A stretch of 64,000 bases of DNA. Source: G038396625 sp038396625 (GTDB taxonomy: Bacteria; Bacillota; Clostridia; Peptostreptococcales; Thermotaleaceae). A program made the translations under genes and the position numbers. This document shows, piece by piece, positions 26,497 to 35,796 of this stretch. Within the stretch, counting starts at the first letter, position 1. The number at the start of each line of letters is the position of its first letter. The stretch spans positions 2,170,001 to 2,234,000 of the forward strand of contig CP121688.1 of assembly GCA_038396625.1 (NCBI GenBank), written 5' to 3'. The notes under the pieces were generated by a model that worked only from the letters and a program-made list of their open reading frames with translations, had not been told where the DNA came from and did not search any database.

Positions 26497-27570
26497 ATGC
26501 ATAAAAAACTTTTTATTCCAGGGCCTGTTGATGTTGCTGATGATGTCCTTCAAAAAATGTCTACACCCATGATAGGTCACCGCACAAAAGAAGCGTCTGC
26601 TTTACAAAAAAGTATTTCTGAAAAAATGGGAAAACTTATGTACACCCAAAACCAAATTCTTTTATCTACTTCCTCTGGTAGTGGACTTATGGAAGGTGCT
26701 ATTCGCTCTTGTACAAGAAAAAAAGCGGCTGTTTTTTCAATAGGTGCTTTTGGCGATAGATGGCATAGAATGGCTGTTTCCAATGGTGTAACAGCAGATA
26801 AATTTTCTGCTGAATGGGGAAAGCCTACTGCTCCTGAAATGGTGGACTCAGTTTTGTCTACAGGAAAATATGATCTCATTACGATTACCCATAACGAAAC
26901 TTCTACAGGAGTCATGAATCCCGTTGAAGAGATTGCAGCCGTTTTAAGGAAATATCCTGAAGTAATTTTTTGCTTAGATACTGTAAGTTCAATGGGTGGA
27001 ACAAAAATTGAAGTAGATAAACTAGGTGTTGATATATGTATCACTTCTACACAAAAATGTTTAGGGCTACCTCCTGGCATGGCAATCTGCTCTTTTTCTG
27101 AAAAAGCTTTAGAAGCCAGCAAAAAAGTTAAAAATAGAGGCTTATATTTTGACCTTTTAGATATATATCAATGCATCCAAAAGAAAAACTTTCAGTATCC
27201 TTCTACACCTTCATTATCTCATATGTTTGCCCTTGATTATCAATTAAATAAGATTTTTGAGGAGGGTTTGGATAATAGATTTAAACGCCATTTAGAAATG
27301 GCTACATATGTTCGCACATGGGCAAAAGAAAAGTTTGCTTTGTTTGCAGATGAAAAATATGCTTCCCATACTTTGACCACAGTAACAAACACAATAAACG
27401 CTGATATTACAGCTTTGAATCATATATTAGCAGAACATGGATATATAATCTCTAATGGATATGGAGAATTAAAAGAAAAAACATTTCGAATTGCCCATAT
27501 GGCAGAAACAAACTTAGAGGAAATAAAAAAATTGTTGTCACTTATTAATCAAATTTTAAACCTATCATAA
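26497..27570 (+). CDS. Class V aminotransferase (serine-pyruvate/phosphoserine aminotransferase-like)
   Basis: The 357-residue PLP enzyme belongs to the alanine-glyoxylate/serine-pyruvate aminotransferase branch. It starts FIPGPVDVADDVL (family N-terminus), with SSGSGLMEGAIR binding the cofactor phosphate, Asp161 in FCLDTVSSMGG, and Lys187 in CITSTQKCLGLPPG as the PLP lysine. In Clostridia the same pair with DUF1015 often includes serA, and such enzymes can serve as phosphoserine aminotransferase; substrate is inferred. The start is ATG 26497, 7 bases after AAGGAGG; an upstream ATG at 26467 lies in the leader dyad. Confidence 0.85.
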   Translation: MHKKLFIPGPVDVADDVLQKMSTPMIGHRTKEASALQKSISEKMGKLMYTQNQILLSTSSGSGLMEGAIRSCTRKKAAVFSIGAFGDRWHRMAVSNGVTADKFSAEWGKPTAPEMVDSVLSTGKYDLITITHNETSTGVMNPVEEIAAVLRKYPEVIFCLDTVSSMGGTKIEVDKLGVDICITSTQKCLGLPPGMAICSFSEKALEASKKVKNRGLYFDLLDIYQCIQKKNFQYPSTPSLSHMFALDYQLNKIFEEGLDNRFKRHLEMATYVRTWAKEKFALFADEKYASHTLTTVTNTINADITALNHILAEHGYIISNGYGELKEKTFRIAHMAETNLEEIKKLLSLINQILNLS

Positions 27571-27584
27571 GAGGAGGAATTGAT

Positions 27585-28835
27585 ATGGCCATCATAAAGC
27601 CTTTCAAAGGAATCAGACCTGCACCCAAACTCGCTGCTAAAGTTTCATCACTGCCCTATGATGTAATGAATAGAGAGGAAGCTAAAAAAATGGCTCATAA
27701 TAATCCCTATAGCTTCTTACATGTGGGAAGATCAGAAATAGATTTAGACGATTGTATAGATGCCTATGATAAAAAGGTATATGAAAAAGCACAAGATAAT
27801 TTAACGAAGATGATAGAACAAGAGATTTTGATTCAAGATGAAAAACCCTTATACTATATCTATCGACAGATTATGGATGGTAGAACACAGACGGGTATCG
27901 TAGGTTGTACTTCCATTGATGATTATATGAATGATATCATCAAAAAACATGAGTTTACAAGAACTGAAAAAGAACAAGATCGAATTAATCATTTTGATCA
28001 TTGTAATGCAAATACAGAGCCTATTTTTCTAACTTACAGAACAAGTATCACAATCAATAACATTTTAAATAGTTGGATAGAAGCAAATCAACCAATTTAT
28101 GAATTTACATCTGATGATCATATTACTCATATTGTCTGGGTTATCGATAGTGAAAATATTATTCGTACAATTACAGAAGCATTTGCAGACATTCAATACC
28201 TATATATTGCTGATGGTCATCACCGAGCTGCTTCAGCTGTTAAAGTAGGGTTAAAAAGAAGGGAAACAAACCCAGACTTTTTAGGTACTGAAGAATTTAA
28301 CTACTTTTTATCTGTTTTATTTGCCGATGATGATTTGTTCGTAATGGATTATAACCGTGTAGTTAAAGACTTGAACGGTCTCACAATCCAAGCGTTCTTA
28401 GATAAAGTTAGTGAGCATTTCAAAATTGAAATTCACAAAGATTCAGGTGCATATAGACCCACTAAAAAACATACATTTGGTATGTTCTTAAATGAAACTT
28501 GGTATACATTGACTACAAAAAAAGGTTCTTATAAGGAAAATGATCCTATGGATCAATTGGATGTATCTATTCTTCAAAATAATTTGCTGCAGCCTGTACT
28601 GGGAATTCAAGATCCAAGGACTGATAAAAGAATTGATTTCGTTGGTGGAATTCGAGGACTTGCCGAACTAGAAAGAAGAGTAAAATCTGATATGAAGGTT
28701 GCTTTCTCTTTATATCCGCCTACAATGGATGATCTATTTTCTATTGCTGATGCAGGAAAAGTTATGCCGCCAAAGTCTACTTGGTTTGAGCCTAAGTTGC
28801 GAAGTGGACTATTCATTCATTCACTATCTGAGTAA
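27585..28835 (+). CDS. DUF1015 family protein
   Basis: The 416-residue soluble protein starts IIKPFKGIRPAPKLAAKVSSLPYDVM and contains IADGHHRAASAV near residue 208, the DUF1015 hallmark, and a C-terminal RIDFVGGIRGL and PPKSTWFEPKLRSGL region. No reaction has been assigned; the family is repeatedly linked to serine biosynthesis genes. It follows the aminotransferase by 14 bases with an AGAGGAGGA site, so it is an operon partner. The end carries a bidirectional terminator. Confidence 0.9.
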   Translation: MAIIKPFKGIRPAPKLAAKVSSLPYDVMNREEAKKMAHNNPYSFLHVGRSEIDLDDCIDAYDKKVYEKAQDNLTKMIEQEILIQDEKPLYYIYRQIMDGRTQTGIVGCTSIDDYMNDIIKKHEFTRTEKEQDRINHFDHCNANTEPIFLTYRTSITINNILNSWIEANQPIYEFTSDDHITHIVWVIDSENIIRTITEAFADIQYLYIADGHHRAASAVKVGLKRRETNPDFLGTEEFNYFLSVLFADDDLFVMDYNRVVKDLNGLTIQAFLDKVSEHFKIEIHKDSGAYRPTKKHTFGMFLNETWYTLTTKKGSYKENDPMDQLDVSILQNNLLQPVLGIQDPRTDKRIDFVGGIRGLAELERRVKSDMKVAFSLYPPTMDDLFSIADAGKVMPPKSTWFEPKLRSGLFIHSLSE

Positions 28836-28839
28836 GCAC

Positions 28840-28872
28840 AAAAATCGTGACATCCCAAATGTCACGATTTTT
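28840..28872. terminator. Bidirectional terminator between DUF1015 gene and ridA
   Basis: Arms 28840-28853 and 28859-28872 pair over 14 bases with a 5-base loop and T/A runs at both ends, serving the convergent genes. Confidence 0.85.
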
Positions 28873-28895
28873 TTATGTTTATGGCTATTTAAACT

Positions 28896-29282
28896 CTATT
28901 TGATTATTGCAATTGCTTCAATTTCTACATTTACATCTTTAGGCAACCGTGCTACCTCAACACAAGATCTTGCAGGCTTGTCATTTGGGAAATATTCTGC
29001 ATATACTTCATTGATTTTAGAAAACTGATCCATATCTTTTATAAATACAGTAAGCTTTACTGCATTATCCATAGATGTACCTGCTTCTTCCAAAATTGCA
29101 GCTACATTTTCTAAACATTGTCTAGCTTCTGCTTGTATATCACCAGTTACCAATTCTCCTGTAGCAGTATTCACTGGCATTTGTCCTGATGTAAATACTA
29201 AATTTCCTACTTGAATTCCTTGTGAATAAGGGCCAATAGCGGCTGGCGCCTTATTTGTCTGTACAACCTTCTTTTCCATCAT
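28896..29282 (-). CDS. ridA: RidA family enamine/imine deaminase
   Basis: RidA hydrolyses reactive 2-aminoacrylate and related imines released by PLP enzymes such as serine dehydratase. The 128-residue trimeric-type protein has APAAIGPYSQGI, GNLVFTSGQMPVN, LTVFIKDMDQF and the active-site ARSCVEVARLPKDVNVEIEAIA with the conserved arginine and cysteine. It starts at one of two adjacent ATG codons after GGAGGG. It follows the regulator gene by 20 bases, so the two form an operon, close to serine-metabolism genes. Confidence 0.93.
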   Translation of the reverse strand: MMEKKVVQTNKAPAAIGPYSQGIQVGNLVFTSGQMPVNTATGELVTGDIQAEARQCLENVAAILEEAGTSMDNAVKLTVFIKDMDQFSKINEVYAEYFPNDKPARSCVEVARLPKDVNVEIEAIAIIK

Positions 29283-29302
29283 ACACCCTCCTAAATAATT
29301 TT

Positions 29303-29953
29303 TTATTTATCACTAGCCCTGATTTCATCAAGGTAGTTATAGATAGTATATCGTGATACACATAAAACCTTTGCAACATAGTCTATTGCACCTTTTATTA
29401 AAAAGGCTCCTTGATCATCTAGTTTTTTAACGATATTTACTTTTTCATCTTTATTCATATACGCTACAGGTTTTCCAATTTGCTCCAATGTATCCGACAC
29501 AATATTACTCAATACATCATTTACACTATTAGTAGCATTATTTTTTTCTTTAAAATCATTTTTTTCCTCAGTCAATAAAATATCATTAATGGCATTTTGC
29601 GCAACAATAAAAGCAGACGTATCAAAGTTAATGCATAAACACCCAATAACATTTTCATTTTCATCTCTGATAAACATTGTCGTAGATTTCAAGGTTCTTC
29701 CATCAATACTCTTTCCAGAATAATTGATAATATTATCTTCTGTATTTCCCTTCCTGATAGCTTCAAGTCCAACTTCTGTCATAGGACTTCCTATACTTCT
29801 TCCTGTAACATGTCCATTCTCTATGGCAAGAATAGAGCTTTCAAAACTATTCAAGTCATGTAACACTACTTCGCAATTTTTCCCAAATGTCTTGGCAATC
29901 CCTTCTACCATTGGCATGACTGCCATTAAAATCGGATGTATCTTTTTTCCCAT
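29303..29953 (-). CDS. YheO-like PAS/DauR-type HTH transcriptional regulator
   Basis: The 216-residue protein has an N-terminal YheO-like PAS domain (about 5-125, CEVVLHDLNSFESSILAIENGHVTGR, then CLCINFDTSAF) and a C-terminal helix-turn-helix (about 175-214) containing GAIDYVAKVLCVSRYTIYNYLDEI. Relatives (DauR of Pseudomonas) regulate amino-acid catabolism. The start is ATG 29953, 9 bases after GGAGG; the longer frame starts inside that site. It is co-transcribed with ridA, suggesting control of an imine- or amino-acid-stress response. The ligand is unknown. Confidence 0.85.
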   Translation of the reverse strand: MGKKIHPILMAVMPMVEGIAKTFGKNCEVVLHDLNSFESSILAIENGHVTGRSIGSPMTEVGLEAIRKGNTEDNIINYSGKSIDGRTLKSTTMFIRDENENVIGCLCINFDTSAFIVAQNAINDILLTEEKNDFKEKNNATNSVNDVLSNIVSDTLEQIGKPVAYMNKDEKVNIVKKLDDQGAFLIKGAIDYVAKVLCVSRYTIYNYLDEIRASDK

Positions 29954-30063
29954 GCATCCCTTCCTCCTCATAATATTTCACAACAAATATAAAACTGAAT
30001 AAACTGCTTTGTCTAACTCAGTAAGGAAAGGCTTTCTCCCTAATGAATTAAACATGCGTTTTA

Positions 30064-32532
30064 TTATTTCACAACAATATTTACTAATTTTTTAGGTACT
30101 ACAATCGTTTTAACAATTTGTTTTCCTTCTATAAAAGATACGATTTTAGGATTTTGAAGCGCTTCTTTTTGCAGTTCTTCTTTCGTTAAAGATGTAGAAA
30201 CTTCAATTTTATCTCGTACTTTTCCATTAATTTGAATAACAATTTCCACTTCTTCTTTAACCATTGCAGAATTTTCAAATGTAGGCCATGTGTGGTTGTG
30301 TACACTTTTTTGCTGCCCAATCATATTCCATAATTCTTCTGTTATATGAGGTGCAAAAGGTGCCAATAAAATAATTAAGGTTTCTAATGCCTCTTTCAAT
30401 AAAGCTCTATTGTAGCATTTCTCCTCTAGGTCTTTGTACTTATATATCTCATTCACAAGCTCCATAATACCACTAATTGCCGTATTAAAGTTAAATCGTC
30501 CTTCAATATCTTCTGTCACTCTCTTAATCGTCGTATGAATCATATACTTTAAATCTTTATCTTCCTTGGTTGTAACTGTTTGTTCCTCTACTTCTTTTAT
30601 AATATCCTTTAGTTCATCAATTAATCTCCACACCCTATTTAAGAATCGATAGCAGCCCTCTACACCAGCATCACTCCATTCAAGATCCCTATCAGGCGGC
30701 GCTGCAAAAAGAATAAATAGTCTTGCTGTATCAGCACCATATTTTTCTATAATCTCTCCAGGACTTACAACATTCCCTTTAGATTTTGACATTTTGGTAC
30801 CATCTTTCAACACCATCCCTTGTGTCAGTAGGTTTTGAAAAGGTTCTGTGACAGGAGAATATCCTAATTCATACAGCACTTTTGTAAAAAATCTTGCATA
30901 AAGAAGATGTAGTATGGCATGTTCCACGCCACCAATATATTGATCCACGTCCATCCAATAACGTGCTTTATCTTTATTGAATACTTCTTGTGTATTCTTA
31001 GGATCGGTATATCTTAAAAAGTACCATGATGAGTCCACAAAAGTGTCCATCGTATCTGTTTCTCTTGTTGCATGACCCCCACATTGAGGACATACCGTAT
31101 TCATAAATTCTTTGCTTGTAGTTAAAGGCGATTGTCCTTTTCCAGAAAATACCACATCTGTTGGCAATGAAACAGGTAAATCTTGTTCTTTTACAGGTAC
31201 CACACCACATTGGTCACAATACACAATAGGAATAGGCGTTCCCCAATATCTTTGTCTTGAAATTAGCCAATCTCTTAATCTAAAATTAATCGTTTTCTTT
31301 CCTAAACCTGCTTTTTCAAGATAATCGGTTATTTCGAGCAATGCCTGGTCGCTATTTAATCCATTAAATCTTTCTGAATTGATCATTATCCCTTTATTCG
31401 TATATGCTGCTTGTAATGTACTCATATCTACACTATCATCTTCTGGCTTAATCACAGGGATAATCTCAATATTATATTTTTTAGCAAATTCAAAATCTCG
31501 TTCATCATGAGCAGGTACTGCCATAATTGCCCCTGTACCATAATCCATCAATACATAATTTGCTATGTATATAGGAATTTTCTTTCCGTTTAAAGGATTC
31601 ACTGCATATTTTCCTATAAATATTCCTTCTTTTTCTACACTCGTAGCTGTCCGTTCTATTTCGGATAAATATTGTAATTTATCAATGAAGGCTTGTACCG
31701 TTGTCTCATATTCTGTACCTGATATTAATTGTGTAACATAAGGATGTTCTGGAGCCAATACCATATAAGTTACACCATAAAGAGTATCTGGTCTAGTAGT
31801 AAAGACATCCAATTTCTTTTCACAGTTTTCAATTTCAAACGTAACTTCTGCCCCTACACTTTTTCCTATCCAATTTTTTTGCATGATTTTTACTTTATCA
31901 GGCCAACCCTTTAGCTGTTCAATATCTTCTAAAAGTTTATCAGCATAGTTTGTAATCTTAAAATACCATTGTTCTAAATCTTTTTTTCCTACTAAGCTAT
32001 CACATCTCTCACAATGTCCTCCTACCACTTGCTCATTTGCCAAAACTGTTTCACAGGAAGGGCACCAGTTTACAGGATACTTTTTCTTGTAAGCAAGACC
32101 ATTTTTATAAAGCTGCAAGAATATCCATTGTGTCCATTTATAATAATCTGGATGAGATGTTGCGACTTCTCTATCCCAATCGTAGCTTATTCCTAGCTGT
32201 TTTAGCTGATTTCTCATCTCTTCAATATTTTCCCATGTCCACTCATTAGGATGTATGCCATGCTTAATTGCCGCATTTTCAGCTGGTAGTCCAAAAGAAT
32301 CCCAACCCATAGGGTGTAGAACATTATAGCCTTTCATTTTTTTGAATCTAGCAACAACATCTCCTATGGAATAATTACGTACATGACCCATGTGTAGCTT
32401 ACCAGATGGATAAGGAAACATCTCTAGTACATAATATTTTTCTCTATCATCTTCATCTGTTTTAAAAATTTTATTTTGTTCCCATGTCTCTTGCCACTTT
32501 TTTTCGATCATCGAAAAATCATATTTTGCCAT
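30064..32532 (-). CDS. leuS: Leucyl-tRNA synthetase
   Basis: LeuRS charges tRNA-Leu. The 822-residue class I synthetase has the HIGH motif as PYPSGKLHMGHVRN near residue 40, zinc-type CPSCETVLANEQVVGGHCERC, an editing domain with TRPDTLYG and GTGAIMAVPAHDERD, and KMSKSKGN near residue 590. The length is standard. The ATG at 32532 is 8 bases after GGAGG; a TTG one codon earlier is less likely. It is regulated by the T-box leader directly upstream. Confidence 0.97.
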   Translation of the reverse strand: MAKYDFSMIEKKWQETWEQNKIFKTDEDDREKYYVLEMFPYPSGKLHMGHVRNYSIGDVVARFKKMKGYNVLHPMGWDSFGLPAENAAIKHGIHPNEWTWENIEEMRNQLKQLGISYDWDREVATSHPDYYKWTQWIFLQLYKNGLAYKKKYPVNWCPSCETVLANEQVVGGHCERCDSLVGKKDLEQWYFKITNYADKLLEDIEQLKGWPDKVKIMQKNWIGKSVGAEVTFEIENCEKKLDVFTTRPDTLYGVTYMVLAPEHPYVTQLISGTEYETTVQAFIDKLQYLSEIERTATSVEKEGIFIGKYAVNPLNGKKIPIYIANYVLMDYGTGAIMAVPAHDERDFEFAKKYNIEIIPVIKPEDDSVDMSTLQAAYTNKGIMINSERFNGLNSDQALLEITDYLEKAGLGKKTINFRLRDWLISRQRYWGTPIPIVYCDQCGVVPVKEQDLPVSLPTDVVFSGKGQSPLTTSKEFMNTVCPQCGGHATRETDTMDTFVDSSWYFLRYTDPKNTQEVFNKDKARYWMDVDQYIGGVEHAILHLLYARFFTKVLYELGYSPVTEPFQNLLTQGMVLKDGTKMSKSKGNVVSPGEIIEKYGADTARLFILFAAPPDRDLEWSDAGVEGCYRFLNRVWRLIDELKDIIKEVEEQTVTTKEDKDLKYMIHTTIKRVTEDIEGRFNFNTAISGIMELVNEIYKYKDLEEKCYNRALLKEALETLIILLAPFAPHITEELWNMIGQQKSVHNHTWPTFENSAMVKEEVEIVIQINGKVRDKIEVSTSLTKEELQKEALQNPKIVSFIEGKQIVKTIVVPKKLVNIVVK

Positions 32533-32589
32533 CAATACAACCTCCTATTTTATATCCATAATTTTTAGAATTTAAAATCCACAAAAAAA

Positions 32590-32850
32590 GCACCTTGAAA
32601 AATTCTAGTCCCTTAGATAGGGACGAGGAATTCCCCGCGGTACCACCCTAATTGGCATTTAATGCCCTCTTTATTGGTTTTTTAAAGGTAGCCAACCTAT
32701 ATTGTGATTCAGAATAAGGCAAGTTCAAAAACAATCTTTATCGATTCACACCATCCACCGACTCTCTGAAAAAGATTTATTTTCTACTACTCCTCACACA
32801 ATCTTATATTTATTTTTGAAGTACTAAAACATTTTACTTGTTAGAATTTT
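32590..32850 (-). promoter_or_regulatory. T-box leader of leuS
   Basis: The minus-strand leader carries the T-box sequence GGGTGGTACCGCGG (around 32637-32651), followed by a terminator stem (CGTCCC/GGGACT region, about 32600-32632) and a T-rich stretch. Upstream, ATTGTGT and CACAAT pair to close stem I. Uncharged tRNA-Leu should favour the antiterminator. The specifier is probably CUU (32721-32723), but a nearby UUA is possible; folding would decide. Confidence 0.9.
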
Positions 32851-32856
32851 ATAACT

Positions 32857-32885
32857 ATTATAATTGCTTTTTTATAGATTGTCAA
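32857..32885 (-). promoter_or_regulatory. Near-consensus promoter for the leuS T-box transcript
   Basis: On the minus strand TTGACA (32880-32885) and TATAAT (32857-32862) are separated by 17 bases. It overlaps the last codons of rsfS, so leuS has its own promoter embedded in the upstream gene end. Confidence 0.85.
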
Positions 32886-33225
32886 CACTTATATATGAAG
32901 CATCTTTCCATACTCGCTCAATACCATAAAAATTTCTTTCTTCTTCTATAAAAAGATGTACAACTACATCTATAAAGTCCAACAAAATCCATCTTCCATT
33001 ATCATAGCCTTCTTTGTGTCCTAGTATAACACCTTGTTTTTTCATTTTCTCTTCTATTTCATCCGCAATAGCTTTTACTTGCCTAACAGACATACCATTG
33101 GCAATCACAAAATAATCTGCAAAACTTGAAATTCTACGAATATCTAATATATCAATTTTTTCTCCTTTTTTACTATCTATAATTTTAGCAATTTCCAATG
33201 CTATTTTTTTTGATTCTTGAATCAT
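32872..33225 (-). CDS. rsfS: Ribosome silencing factor RsfS
   Basis: RsfS binds ribosomal protein uL14 and blocks subunit joining when nutrients are scarce. The 117-residue protein shows the DUF143 pattern KGEKIDILDIRRISSFADYFVIANGMSVRQVKAIADEIEE, then HKEGYDNGRWILLDFIDVVVHLF and RNFYGIERVW. A GGAGG site precedes the ATG. It is the last gene of nadD-yqeK-LCP-rsfS, a conserved Firmicute order. Its stop region contains the leuS promoter. Confidence 0.95.
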   Translation of the reverse strand: MIQESKKIALEIAKIIDSKKGEKIDILDIRRISSFADYFVIANGMSVRQVKAIADEIEEKMKKQGVILGHKEGYDNGRWILLDFIDVVVHLFIEEERNFYGIERVWKDASYISVDNL

Positions 33226-33304
33226 ATATAACCTCCCATACGTCTTATTCTTATATTGTACTTTATATCTTAGGGGTATTGCTACACATATTCATCTTCA
33301 GAAA

Positions 33305-34540
33305 TTATTTTTTCATATCTCTACCCACAATAATTGTAATATCTGCATCTGATTCCATATTTGTATCTACTTCAACTTTATTTACTTTTAATATTTTTGC
33401 TACTTTCTTTACTTCATTACCTTTATTTTTTCGATCATATATGTGGGTTTCACCATAATTTATTCCCTTAATATTCCCTATATTTATGACATTATAACCT
33501 TCTTTTTCTAGTGTCTTAGATGTTTGTGTTGCTAGACCTCCTATACCAGATCCATTTAACACTTCTACAGTTATTGTATTCTCTAAGCTTTCTTTTGTTT
33601 CTTTATAAACCATATTTTCTTCTTGGGACGGTGTCTCATTAAAAATATTATTTATCATGTTCTTTATTTCATTTTCATTAGGAATATAATACCATATGCC
33701 ATTTATTAATTTCGGTTCTCCTGGGACGGTTATCATATGAATATTCTCTAATTTTATTTTTCTTGCTTGAAGTGCATAATTTAGCATCGTTGAAACAGGC
33801 ATGTCTGTATCAACATAAGTATTGAAGGTTTTTACTAGCTTAGGCAAATTGATAATAGTTTGCGGCTGGAGTAGTTTGTTCGCTAAAGCCATTAAAAAAG
33901 TATGCTGTGCATTAATTCTACCTAAGTCTTGATCTTGATATCCTTTTCTAAATCTGACAAATTGCATTGCCTTATTGCTATCTAGCACTTGTTTTCCTTT
34001 TTTGAGATTGATTCTTAAGGGGGGATCTGCATAAGGGTCATAATATTGCATGTCCATTGGTACATCGATCTCTACCCCACCTATATCATCCACTACCTTG
34101 CCTAGTCCCTCATAATCAATCTTTACATAATAATGAACAGGTACACCAAGAAAATCTTTTACCGCTTTCATAGAAAGTTCTATTCCTCCATATGCATGGG
34201 CATGGTTTATTTTATCTTTTCCTTTATGTCCTCTAATAACTACTCGTGAATCTCTTGGAATAGAAATAATATCTACATCTTTTGTATCTGGATCAAAGGT
34301 AGCAAGCATCATTGTATCTGTTCTTGCGCCATTCGTGTTCTGCGCATCCTTTGCATCTACACCTACAACTAAAACATTGACTCGCTCTTCTTTTTTAGGT
34401 AAATTTTTCTGTTTCTCTGATTCCTCATCATTGTAGCTTTGTCCTCTACTTACACTGTTAATAAAAATATATGTTCCTGTACTCATCACTATCACAAAGC
34501 AAATAAAAGAAACCATAAGTACTTTTAAAAATTTTTTCAT
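33305..34540 (-). CDS. LCP (LytR-CpsA-Psr) family cell-wall glycopolymer transferase
   Basis: LCP proteins attach wall teichoic acid or other polymers to peptidoglycan from lipid carriers. The 411-residue protein has an N-terminal membrane anchor (about 8-28), an LCP domain (about 50-285) with ARTDTMMLATFDP, SIPRDSRV, KINHAHAYGG and QFVRFRKGYQDQDLGRINAQHTFL, and a C-terminal LytR_C domain (about 320-408, VEVLNGSGIGGLATQTSKTL). The catalytic Arg/Asp set (RTDT, RDSR, R..D.GR) is intact. It starts 4 bases after the yqeK stop. Confidence 0.92.
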   Translation of the reverse strand: MKKFLKVLMVSFICFVIVMSTGTYIFINSVSRGQSYNDEESEKQKNLPKKEERVNVLVVGVDAKDAQNTNGARTDTMMLATFDPDTKDVDIISIPRDSRVVIRGHKGKDKINHAHAYGGIELSMKAVKDFLGVPVHYYVKIDYEGLGKVVDDIGGVEIDVPMDMQYYDPYADPPLRINLKKGKQVLDSNKAMQFVRFRKGYQDQDLGRINAQHTFLMALANKLLQPQTIINLPKLVKTFNTYVDTDMPVSTMLNYALQARKIKLENIHMITVPGEPKLINGIWYYIPNENEIKNMINNIFNETPSQEENMVYKETKESLENTITVEVLNGSGIGGLATQTSKTLEKEGYNVINIGNIKGINYGETHIYDRKNKGNEVKKVAKILKVNKVEVDTNMESDADITIIVGRDMKK

Positions 34541-34544
34541 TCTC

Positions 34545-35126
34545 TCACTCCGATCTTGATACTTTCAACTGTACTAGGAGAAAATTTCTAGCTGAAATAG
34601 TAAGTGGATGCAGAAGTTCTCCTTTTGCGATAACATAATTGATTGTATGGTCGAAAGCCTGTAAAATAGCTTTATCTATATCCGCTAAAGCCAATTTTCT
34701 CAAGTTTTCTACACCAGGGAAATCTCTATTTGGTTCAATATAATCTGCTATATAGATAATTTTTTCAAGCAAATTCATATTTTCTTTTCCCGTTGTATGA
34801 TATCTTATGGCATTTATAATACTATCATCTTTAATTTGAAATTCTGATCTTGCAATTTCAGCCCCTATGACTCCGTGTAATAATTGTTGTTGATGTTTAC
34901 ACACTCCATCAAGTAGTATATCAAACTGACGAGCATATTTCAATAATTCCTCATCATGGAGATCTTTGGCACAATCATGAGTGAGTCCTGCAATGCTTGC
35001 TTTTTCAGTAGATACATGATATATCTCAGCAAGCATTATAGCTGTTTGCTGTACGCCTAAAGAATGTGTATATCTTTTGGACGTTAATTTTCTTTGTAGT
35101 ATATGTTTGATATCTTCCACATGCAT
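34545..35126 (-). CDS. yqeK: YqeK-type bis(5'-nucleosyl)-tetraphosphatase (HD domain)
   Basis: The HD-domain enzyme splits Ap4A symmetrically to ADP. The 193-residue protein has RYTHSLGVQQTAIMLAE, the metal HD in GLTHDCAKDL, HGVIGAEIA, and AIRYHTTGKENMNLLEKIIYIADYIEPNRDFPGV near residue 115-145, matching YqeK. It follows nadD by 16 bases, the usual pairing in Firmicutes. Confidence 0.93.
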   Translation of the reverse strand: MHVEDIKHILQRKLTSKRYTHSLGVQQTAIMLAEIYHVSTEKASIAGLTHDCAKDLHDEELLKYARQFDILLDGVCKHQQQLLHGVIGAEIARSEFQIKDDSIINAIRYHTTGKENMNLLEKIIYIADYIEPNRDFPGVENLRKLALADIDKAILQAFDHTINYVIAKGELLHPLTISARNFLLVQLKVSRSE

Positions 35127-35142
35127 TTTTATATTCCCTTCT

Positions 35143-35796
35143 TCATAGATACAAACTGTTTTTGTAGATATAGTATTCTACAGGCTCAGGTAGTAAATAT
35201 TTAATGGATTGATTTTCTCTCACTCTATTTCTAATATCTGTTGAAGAAATTGCTAAAGCTGGCAAATCAATTTTTCGAATAAATGCATTATATTTATCTT
35301 GTAAATCTTTAATTTTTGCATCTACCTGTAGTAGCTCTAATCCTGGCCTTGTTGCAGCAATGAATTTACACAATTTAGATAAACTTCCAACATCTTTCCA
35401 TGTGTCTAACTCACAGATCGCATCAACACCTGTGATAAAATAGATATCTGTATCTTCTCTATATATTTTTTTTAGTTTTTCAATCGTGTGGATGGTATAA
35501 GACACCTCATTGCTTTCAATTTCTATCTTAGATACCTCAAAATATGGATTTGTAATTGTAGCTAAAAGTGTCATAAAATATCTATGTTTGGAATTTGTAA
35601 CTTCTAAGCTTGATTTGTGTGGGGGAATGCCAGCAGGTATAAACACTACCTTTTCTAAATCATATTCACATCTAATTTGTTCAGCTATAACAAGATGCCC
35701 GTAATGTATAGGATCAAAAGTGCCTCCCATAACACCTATCTTCTTATGTTCTTTATTGCTTTTATGAATAATATCCAATGAATGAATGCTTGCCAT
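35143..35796 (-). CDS. nadD: Nicotinate-nucleotide adenylyltransferase
   Basis: NadD makes deamido-NAD from nicotinate mononucleotide and ATP. The 217-residue protein has the nucleotidyltransferase motif GVMGGTFDPIHYGHL (about 20-34), PAGIPPHK, and the ISSTDIRNRV motif near the C-terminus. The start is ATG 35796, 9 bases after GGAGG; the longer frame from 35853 has no such site. It is the first gene of nadD-yqeK-LCP-rsfS and is divergent from a small plus-strand gene. Confidence 0.95.
   Translation of the reverse strand: MASIHSLDIIHKSNKEHKKIGVMGGTFDPIHYGHLVIAEQIRCEYDLEKVVFIPAGIPPHKSSLEVTNSKHRYFMTLLATITNPYFEVSKIEIESNEVSYTIHTIEKLKKIYREDTDIYFITGVDAICELDTWKDVGSLSKLCKFIAATRPGLELLQVDAKIKDLQDKYNAFIRKIDLPALAISSTDIRNRVRENQSIKYLLPEPVEYYIYKNSLYL

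Noticed and set aside
26577..27122. A 181-codon minus-strand frame opposite the class V aminotransferase
   Set aside because: The sense strand encodes a clear PLP enzyme with intact motifs; the antisense frame has no ribosome site or recognisable domain.
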